Shown here: positions 26,476 through 64,000 of the stretch, piece by piece
Numbering within the stretch: position 1 is the stretch's first letter
Layout of the letters: each line of letters begins with the position of its first letter
Assembly: GCF_964340395.1 (NCBI RefSeq)
Contig: NC_135552.1
Location: 16,845,194-16,909,193 of the forward strand
Source of the DNA: Glandiceps talaboti
Lineage: Eukaryota > Hemichordata > Enteropneusta > Spengelidae
Direction: 5' to 3'
Length of the DNA: 64,000 nt
The notes under the pieces: model-generated
What the model was told of the DNA's origin: nothing
Database searches by the model: none
Seen by the model: the letters and a program-made list of their open reading frames with translations, nothing else
Made by a program: the position numbers and the translations under genes

Positions 26476-28173
26476 TTAGTTCTTGTTGAGATTTAGGCTT
26501 TTGGCAGCTGCTTTGGCCAATTCATTTCGTTTTATTTTTCCAGATTCAGTACGAGGGAACGAATCAAATGTGAGTACGTATTTAGGCAAATGGAAATCAG
26601 GGACACGGCCTCTCAGGTATTCTAGTACCTTTGTATGTCGTTCACCATCGTTGTCATTTTCCATTTGAGTTGACGAATCTTCACACAAGCAGAGACATAT
26701 CTCGTTGCCGAATTTCATGTCTGGAACTGGAACTATCTGGACATACTTCACACCTGGGTAGGCCACAAGTTGATGTTCAATCTCAGCTGGATAAATATTA
26801 GTAGCACTTTTGATGATCATGTCATCCTTTCGTCCAAGAAGCTTCAGACATCCAGTTTCATCCATTGTCCCAATGTTCCCTGTGTGGTACCAACCTGCTG
26901 AAGTCTTTACGTCTTTGGTTTTCTCTTCGTCACCCCAATAGCAGGTAAACAGGTATGGATTTCTAACACACACTTCCCCAGGGGTTTTGATATCTGTAAT
27001 CTTGCCATCTTTGACAATTTTCACTTCAACATTATCTACCGGGGTACCAACAATCGATGTTTTGGATTCTTGATCTTTACAGGAATGGAAACTAATAATA
27101 AGACTCTCAGTCGCCCCATAAACAAAGTTGATGGTAGCGGAAAGAACTTCAGACAGCTTCTTCAAGACCTCTGTTGCTATAGCTCCCCCAATAGCAACGC
27201 ACTTAACCAGTGATGATAGATCATAGCTGCCAATATTGTCGACATTGATCATATCAAATGCGTGATGTGGCCAGAAATACATCGTTGTACACCTTTCATG
27301 CTGGATAGTGCTAAGAATGGTTGTAACATCCTTATTCTTAGGAAATATGAGAGTCATCAAATTGAGAGCTAGGAGTATCTCCCAAAATACTATTTCTGCA
27401 GTGGCGAAATGATCTAAAACGACCATCTTCACAAGTTGCTCTCCCTTGCCAGCTGATATTTCAATAAGTAAGTCTCCGAAGATCTTTGACGCTTCAATAA
27501 TTGCCCTTTGAGATATGGCGACTGCCTTAGGGAAGCCTGTACTGCCCGATGTGAAGGAGATCAAGCAAATGTCATCAGGGTCTGTGTCGTCGAATACGTT
27601 TTCTGTTATTGTACCTTCAGTCATTAGCGATGATAAATCAGTCATCGATGGCTCTTCTATTGACGATTTGGAACTGGTGACGAGCACATGCCGAAGAGAA
27701 GGCAGCTTACTTAAATGGAAGTTAGGTGATTGTTTATCTTCCATTTCAGGGCATACCTCCTGTAGTACAGCACACTGATCAGGGCCAACTATCAGAGCTG
27801 TGCATCCGACTTTGTTTACGATGTAACACACATGCTCTCTGGTGACTTTCAGTGGAATCAAGGCAGGTATCAAACCAACTCTAATTGCTGCCAAATTACT
27901 AATTAGGAATTCATAACTCTCATCTAACCATAACCCAATGCGACTTCCAGGTCGTAGAGACAGCGATTTGAACCCACCAGCGAGTGTCAACACGTCTCTT
28001 CTCAGCTTACTGTATGATATTCTGGTATTATCCTTGCAAAATACGATTGCTTCATGGTCAGGATACAATGTTGTATGTTCATCAAATAATTGATCAATAG
28101 TACTACCACAAAATGCATTCTTACCAGGTTGGTGGATGTAACTCTTAGTTAAATGCCTTGTTGTGCACGCCAT
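26476..28173 (-). CDS. Acyl-CoA synthetase / AMP-dependent ligase family enzyme, intronless
   Basis: A single uninterrupted frame of 565 aa, the normal length for the ANL family, closest in feel to medium-chain acyl-CoA synthetases of the ACSF2 type. The family activates a carboxylic acid with ATP and then transfers it to CoA. Motifs in order: P-loop-like SFTSGSTGFPKA (206-217), aromatic/adenine motif YGATES (352-357), YHTGN (429-433), hinge GRKDDMIIKSATNIYP (447-462) and the C-terminal lysine motif PRTESGKIKR, with K546 as the expected adenylation lysine. The third motif is normally YxTGD; here the Asp that binds the AMP ribose is Asn. No clear N-terminal targeting signal is visible. Absence of introns in an intron-rich region suggests a retroposed origin or intron loss. 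The start is the first ATG of the frame; no upstream exon is evident. The substrate cannot be read from sequence. Confidence 0.9.
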   Translation of the reverse strand: MACTTRHLTKSYIHQPGKNAFCGSTIDQLFDEHTTLYPDHEAIVFCKDNTRISYSKLRRDVLTLAGGFKSLSLRPGSRIGLWLDESYEFLISNLAAIRVGLIPALIPLKVTREHVCYIVNKVGCTALIVGPDQCAVLQEVCPEMEDKQSPNFHLSKLPSLRHVLVTSSKSSIEEPSMTDLSSLMTEGTITENVFDDTDPDDICLISFTSGSTGFPKAVAISQRAIIEASKIFGDLLIEISAGKGEQLVKMVVLDHFATAEIVFWEILLALNLMTLIFPKNKDVTTILSTIQHERCTTMYFWPHHAFDMINVDNIGSYDLSSLVKCVAIGGAIATEVLKKLSEVLSATINFVYGATESLIISFHSCKDQESKTSIVGTPVDNVEVKIVKDGKITDIKTPGEVCVRNPYLFTCYWGDEEKTKDVKTSAGWYHTGNIGTMDETGCLKLLGRKDDMIIKSATNIYPAEIEHQLVAYPGVKYVQIVPVPDMKFGNEICLCLCEDSSTQMENDNDGERHTKVLEYLRGRVPDFHLPKYVLTFDSFPRTESGKIKRNELAKAAAKSLNLNKN

Positions 28174-28192
28174 TTTTAGTTTCTTACACTTC

Positions 28193-28214
28193 GGACTACC
28201 ACAATGGTCTGAGC
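28193..28214. repeat. Palindrome-family copy beside the synthetase start
   Basis: GGACTACCACAATGGTCTGAGC lies 20 bases upstream of the synthetase start codon and is followed by TTACACTATACTCTATATAA. It therefore sits in the likely 5' UTR or core promoter of that gene. Confidence 0.5.
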
Positions 28215-29035
28215 TTACACTATACTCTATATAATATGAGGGGTCACATGGCGTTTGTGTAGGTCAAGGCTTTGTGTACCCTGTCACAGGCAGTTCGAAA
28301 AATTTGGACGTTTTTGTTGTTCTTGTTTAATTACCCGTTTACCATAGATAGGAAGGAAAGAAATAACCACCATAAATACGACGAATAGAGTACGATTTGT
28401 ACAATAAGTATATTTCCATTAGCTTGCAAGCTGAACGAGACCCAACGAGTAGACAGGCTATACCTCAACACAATCTCGCTGTAAGACACCAGTAAAAGAG
28501 AAAGTAAAGACCAAATAAAAGGTGAAGCGACGTCAATTAGCTTCACCGAAACGACACTATTCCTTTTAATACCTAGACCATGCATTAAAGTTATACGTGC
28601 TGGAACTGAACAATTTTCCCTTAATTTGGTGCGCAGTAATAAATATGTACACAAAACGAATCTAGTGTATTGGTTTACTTTAATAGCTCTCTGGTGTTGT
28701 TTCCACGCCAAGATACAAAGCTGGGTTGACCTTGGGGTTGAATGAATGACGTGTTTGGCAAGTCACATTGTGACAACAACAAACGTATGTCAGGGTCGTG
28801 GCTATACATGCCATCCATGTCTAGAGAAACAGAATCAGAAGGTCATGCAAACCTATCTACCTAGTACCTTTCTGTCAACTGTAACACTATAATATGTCAT
28901 TGTGAGTACATTACCCGACATTTCGTGACAACTTATAATAGTAGTACTTGTACGATGAGTGATTTCTATAATGGGGTTGACTTCAGTTGCACCACCACCA
29001 CTACACCACCACATCATGATGCTTGGTATATATAA

Positions 29036-29072
29036 CCTCAGACCACTATGAAATTCTCTATAGTGGTCTGAG
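29036..29072. repeat. Best-preserved CTCAGACCACTAT hairpin
   Basis: CTCAGACCACTAT (29037-29049) and ATAGTGGTCTGAG (29060-29072) form a perfect 13-bp inverted repeat with a 10-base loop. This copy can serve as the reference for the dispersed family. Confidence 0.85.
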
Positions 29073-29547
29073 ATATAACTTAACATCATGGTCTGTAAAC
29101 GTATCAGTTCGGTTTGGTTACTCTGAATATAGTCCTGTTTATATACGATATACTATTTGCCTACATCAGAACATGACTGTAAAGGGGCAACAGCTCATAT
29201 TGACCTATAGAGACGACAACGACAACAACACACAGTTTCTATGAAAGCCTCGGTTAATATTTAGTTCCTAAACTAATAGCAATAAAAAAAGCAAAATTAA
29301 GAAGTATACTTAATTCCTTGACCAATACTTTATATTAAATATACTATATCTACTTCACTGCTGGGAACTTCGTATAATTTGAATCATGCGATATTTGATA
29401 CGGAATATTGGTATGTATGTTGAGTTTGTTGTTCCTGAACAACATTCTACAGATTCTAAACATCCCATATCGCACAAGGGACAATTGTCTCGTGTGTTTC
29501 TTTTCACCAGTAAATGCAAAGCTAAACTACAAGTATTCAAACGGGAA

Positions 29548-29548
<1 letters not shown>

Positions 29549-29613
<65 letters not shown>
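29549..29613. repeat. (CA)n microsatellite
   Basis: About 32 CA units, just beyond the predicted 3' end of the large minus-strand gene. Confidence 0.95.
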
Positions 29614-29615
<2 letters not shown>

Positions 29616-29654
29616 AGGGGAAAAACACACGTAGGTAAACAGAAGTCAGAAAGT

Positions 29655-29940
29655 AATTGCTTTGTAGGCTTCTTTATTTTGCCAATAAGTAGGATTTACA
29701 TCTAGCGATAAGTATGGAGCAGAGTTTTCAATAATATAAACAGTATTCATATTTACTTTTAAAATGGCATGCTACATAGCCGCATATATGTGACTGTCAG
29801 GTTACAACACCAGTGAGGAACACTTGGTTTACTAACAAATCTCACCGAAATGCTAACTTAATATTCGCCAGTTTAGGTGGCATAAATCGTATTACGAGTA
29901 AATTAGACTAAAATTAAATCTGTGAACACTGACAATATTC
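29655..29940 (-). other. Predicted 3' UTR and polyadenylation signal of the MACPF gene
   Basis: After the TAA stop at 29941-29943 the minus strand runs about 265 bases to an AATAAA at 29673-29678. Cleavage would be expected roughly 15-25 bases further, near 29655. No coding potential. Confidence 0.6.
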
Positions 29941-61316
<31,376 letters not shown>

Positions 61317-61367
61317 CCTCTCCGTTGTCAAGTTTTTTTTTAAAGCAAAAGTACAATAACCCAAGAG

Positions 61368-61375
61368 CTTATATA
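61368..61375 (-). promoter_or_regulatory. TATA box of the MACPF gene
   Basis: On the minus strand CCATATATAAG places TATATAAG at 61375-61368, with transcription expected 25-30 bases downstream near 61340. The chosen ATG is at 61316, so the 5' UTR would be about 25 bases. A TATA-type promoter fits a regulated rather than housekeeping gene (inference). Confidence 0.6.
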
Positions 61376-61660
61376 TGGTCCTCTCAACTTGAAGGCGGGG
61401 CTACGAAAGTGAACATCTTAATATTACTGTATGTGTGACTGGAGTAGCCAATCAGCATGATGGAAGGAACGTTAACTTGGTGATTGACAATCATTTGTTT
61501 TTGTAAAGAGAAGTTTACATGACGGGGAAAATAGATTAAAACTTGACACAGGTCGGTAGACAAATTAGATACAGATTGTGATACACAGACGGTCACACGC
61601 ACACACTATGGAGGCTTATTCATTTTTTGCTTTCTCTAGGCCTACTCAAGTTTACGTAGC

Positions 61661-61726
61661 CTAGTTCCAGACAGGGACAGTATTACGTATTAAAAATCTT
61701 GTATTACTGTCCCTGTCTGGAACTAG
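61661..61726. repeat. Hairpin with perfect 22-bp arms (CTAGTTCC ends)
   Basis: 61661-61682 and 61705-61726 are exact reverse complements beginning CTAGTTCCAGACAGGG. The first eight bases equal the termini of the MITE at 60714-60782, so both may belong to one family. It lies about 290 bases upstream of the TATA box. Confidence 0.8.
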
Positions 61727-62742
61727 ACTAAAGTTTACGCTACTTGACCTACGTTAGCTTCCGTTTTCAATACATGCCAGAACATAATTATGATGCCCAG
61801 CACACTCCCTGTTTTACAATGGAATCCGTCGTTACCATCACTATAAATGGGGAAAAAACGAGTCATCACTAAAAAACACAGACAGAGAACCTAAGACCCT
61901 GTCCATAAACCCGTCAACAGTAGCGTTTAAACAGAGAAGATATCTTACATTTGTATAGAACTAATTGTATTCTGATTACATCTTTTGAACGATAGACTTC
62001 AGTGCGGGGGGGGGGGGGGTAGATGACCCTGGTATCTTGCTATACTACTAGTGTTCTGTGACCAATGTCATGAATGAATGTGGTATATAATTGAACCACA
62101 GTGTAATATATACTGTTTTTTCATTGCATACATACAGCCGCCTCCATCTCCCCGGGGACCTCAACCTTAACCCCTTGTGTAGCGGCAAAAGAAATCGCCA
62201 TATTTAGTACTGGACTATGCTGGTCACTATAGTTACATGTAAAGGGAAAATTTTAGTTTCACTGTTGTCAAGGTTTAAAGTGGCATTGCCTCGAATAGGT
62301 CCGACTACTGTATGTACTTTACTGATGACGTAATCGGAGCTAGAATGATTGTTTCATTTGAAAACCAGATGTGAAAGCCTCTCGTGTTATATATGACAAA
62401 TTAATTGTTGGTTATTTTGTCTTTAAGCGTTGCCTGTTCATCACACACGTAGGACAGCTAGCAGCCCATTCTATATATTATGGGAACACTCCTTCAGGAA
62501 ATAAAGCATGTCTTAAAACCTTGGGTTCTGGAAAGTCATTTTATAATTTCACTTCACAACACGCGGTTACCAAGAAATAACAAAGTGAAACTTGTCATAG
62601 CAGTGGTCCAGTGCTGTTTCATGGGAGCCTGAGTCAGCAGACATGCATATGCATTAGATGCACAATACATACTTTTCATGATTGGTAGCACAGTAATATA
62701 TTGGACATACAAAATGTACTTGTATGTTGACATACATAATAC

Positions 62743-62762
62743 CATGGAAGTATACTTCCATG
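62743..62762. repeat. Perfect 20-bp palindrome
   Basis: CATGGAAGTATACTTCCATG is identical to its reverse complement, with no loop. Confidence 0.85.
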
Positions 62763-63099
62763 ATAATACAGTCAACCACTACTGCACTGTGCGAGTTTGG
62801 TGAGTGCGCCCTCGGTGTTCAAAGATCATAGCGTGACTACACAAGGCAAGTGAAGAAGAATCTTCCACCCAAGGGAGTTCTAGAGCTGAACGTGTTCGAT
62901 AACAAAGTTTGTCACAGCTAGTCATATAAGGGAACTGGTCATTTTTGAGACACAGTGATGGGGGGAGGGGTGGTGATAGCTTGAAATTGAACAAATAGCT
63001 TGAAATTAACATCTATAGTGTTTCTATTCTATATTCATCAATAATGACTTACATAGCTTCGTGTTGTAATTTCAAAAGTTAACCCCCCACCACCACCAC

Positions 63100-63351
63100 A
63101 ATAGGGAACTTGCAAACCTGCCATGTTGAATGTTGCATCATGGGAAATGCGATAATAAATACTAATCAATTAGTTTTGTAAACAATGTTGTTAAATTGTT
63201 TATAACCACGAATGATCAGTTCATATTTAGCTTGACCAGTGTGGGAGGTTTATTTCATCGGTGGCTTCAGATAAGATATTACGATAACCACAGATAATCC
63301 CATAGTCCTTTGCGTCTGAGCATGCTCAGTCTGGATTGCAAGTTCCCTATT
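63100..63351. mobile_element. MITE-like element, 19-bp terminal inverted repeats
   Basis: AATAGGGAACTTGCAAACC (63100-63118) and GGATTGCAAGTTCCCTATT (63333-63351) match as inverted copies at 18 of 19 positions around about 214 bp of non-coding sequence. Confidence 0.75.
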
Positions 63352-64000
63352 AATTGCAATTTAAACACACAAATACCAATATGTGTTTCCAAGAGGAAAG
63401 AAATTGCTAATATTCACACTGATCTTCACTATACAACCAGCGTAATGTTTCTGTACACTGATTGCCTTATAGTATAGATTGATGTAACATTTACTTCTCA
63501 TGTACACTGTGTTCACTCAGCGTGTCCTTCTTTATCAGCACTTAGTTCGCTATCCTCTTCTATCCAATAGAGATAAGTTTTCGACGTCACATGTATGTGT
63601 GTAAACTGACCAAGTTGTCGTAACTATCGCCAATAACATTCGTCGTTGGTGGCGCTACAATCCCAAAGGTCAGCTCACATACTTAAAAGAGGAAACAAAA
63701 TGTGTAGTTCTTTTACCCAAGCCTACCCACTTTATCTGCCATATTTGGTCTGTCTTTGTATTTGGAAAACAAATCTTGAAATTGTCATGAAAATCAGGAA
63801 TCTTAACTGTGAACGTTAACGAAACCAAGGCTGGTTTTTATCTTTAGCTGTATGTCATATTTCATTCTTATGCCAGGACCTAGAGAAGTCATTTGTACAA
63901 TTTAATTCTACATAGCGAAATTTCTCAAAAATAGAGTTATGAAAAACATAGGAGCAAATCTGGCTTAGAAGAGACTTGTTGTACACCGTGACTGGGGTGA

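Larger units (their letters stand above)
28174..29654. other. Intergenic stretch between the synthetase gene and the MACPF gene end
   Basis: Contains the synthetase gene's upstream region and the 3' flank of the large gene. A 126-codon minus frame (28331-28711) has no recognisable domain and is not called. Two palindrome-family copies and a (CA)n tract are present. Confidence 0.5.
61377..64000. other. Upstream intergenic region
   Basis: No supported coding exon. It holds three inverted-repeat structures (61661-61726, 62743-62762, 63100-63351) and a poly-G tract at about 62007-62020. Confidence 0.55.

Noticed and set aside
28331-28711. 126-codon minus-strand frame upstream of the synthetase
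   Set aside because: Hydrophobic stretches look like random AT-rich translation; no family match and no shared splice signal with the synthetase.

Overview
This is a window of an animal nuclear genome, not a bacterial or viral one. Coding sequence lies in short exons with GT-AG borders, separated by AT-rich introns and intergenic DNA full of microsatellites, minisatellites and small inverted-repeat elements. The extracellular mosaic protein on the minus strand and the histamine N-methyltransferase-like gene suggest a marine invertebrate, perhaps a non-vertebrate deuterostome such as a hemichordate or cephalochordate. That placement is inference; I cannot name the species.

Layout. Positions 1-18,900 hold no protein gene I can support: two minisatellites, several hairpin elements and one exon-like block. 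A second exon-like block near 19.0 kb may be the untranslated 5' start of a gene running leftward. Positions 22,579-25,439 (+) hold a three-exon histamine N-methyltransferase-like gene of the expected length (about 290 aa), but exon 2 is out of frame by one base as given. Positions 26,476-28,173 (-) hold an intronless acyl-CoA synthetase / AMP-binding enzyme of 565 aa. Positions 29,941-61,316 (-) hold one large gene that I assembled by hand as 30 coding exons. The phases agree at every junction and the total is 7,026 nt, or 2,341 aa plus stop.

The large gene is the main result. It encodes a secreted mosaic protein. In order it has a signal peptide, Cys-rich EGF-like region, two fibronectin III domains, kringle, short EGF-like stub, PAN/apple domain, PLAT-like domain, C-type lectin with an EPN motif, DNRLRE-like domain, three thrombospondin type 1 repeats, a MACPF domain with a perfect family signature, a second PAN-like module, and a C-terminal region of unknown fold with an internal repeat. 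A TATA box lies about 50 bases upstream of the chosen start codon, and a polyadenylation signal lies about 265 bases past the stop. Many modules are bounded by phase-1 introns, as expected from exon shuffling. The layout suggests an extracellular recognition array joined to a membrane-inserting domain, so a secreted immune or defence effector is plausible but unproven.

Mobile DNA is abundant: a dispersed family of short palindromes built on CTCAGACCACTAT (nine sites from 21 to 52 kb), a roughly 345-bp element with CACAAGCTGA ends in two copies, a TTAA-flanked element just beside the MACPF exon donor, a LINE reverse-transcriptase remnant, and a tRNA-like SINE head. Coordinates of exons are my reading of splice sites and have not been checked against transcripts.
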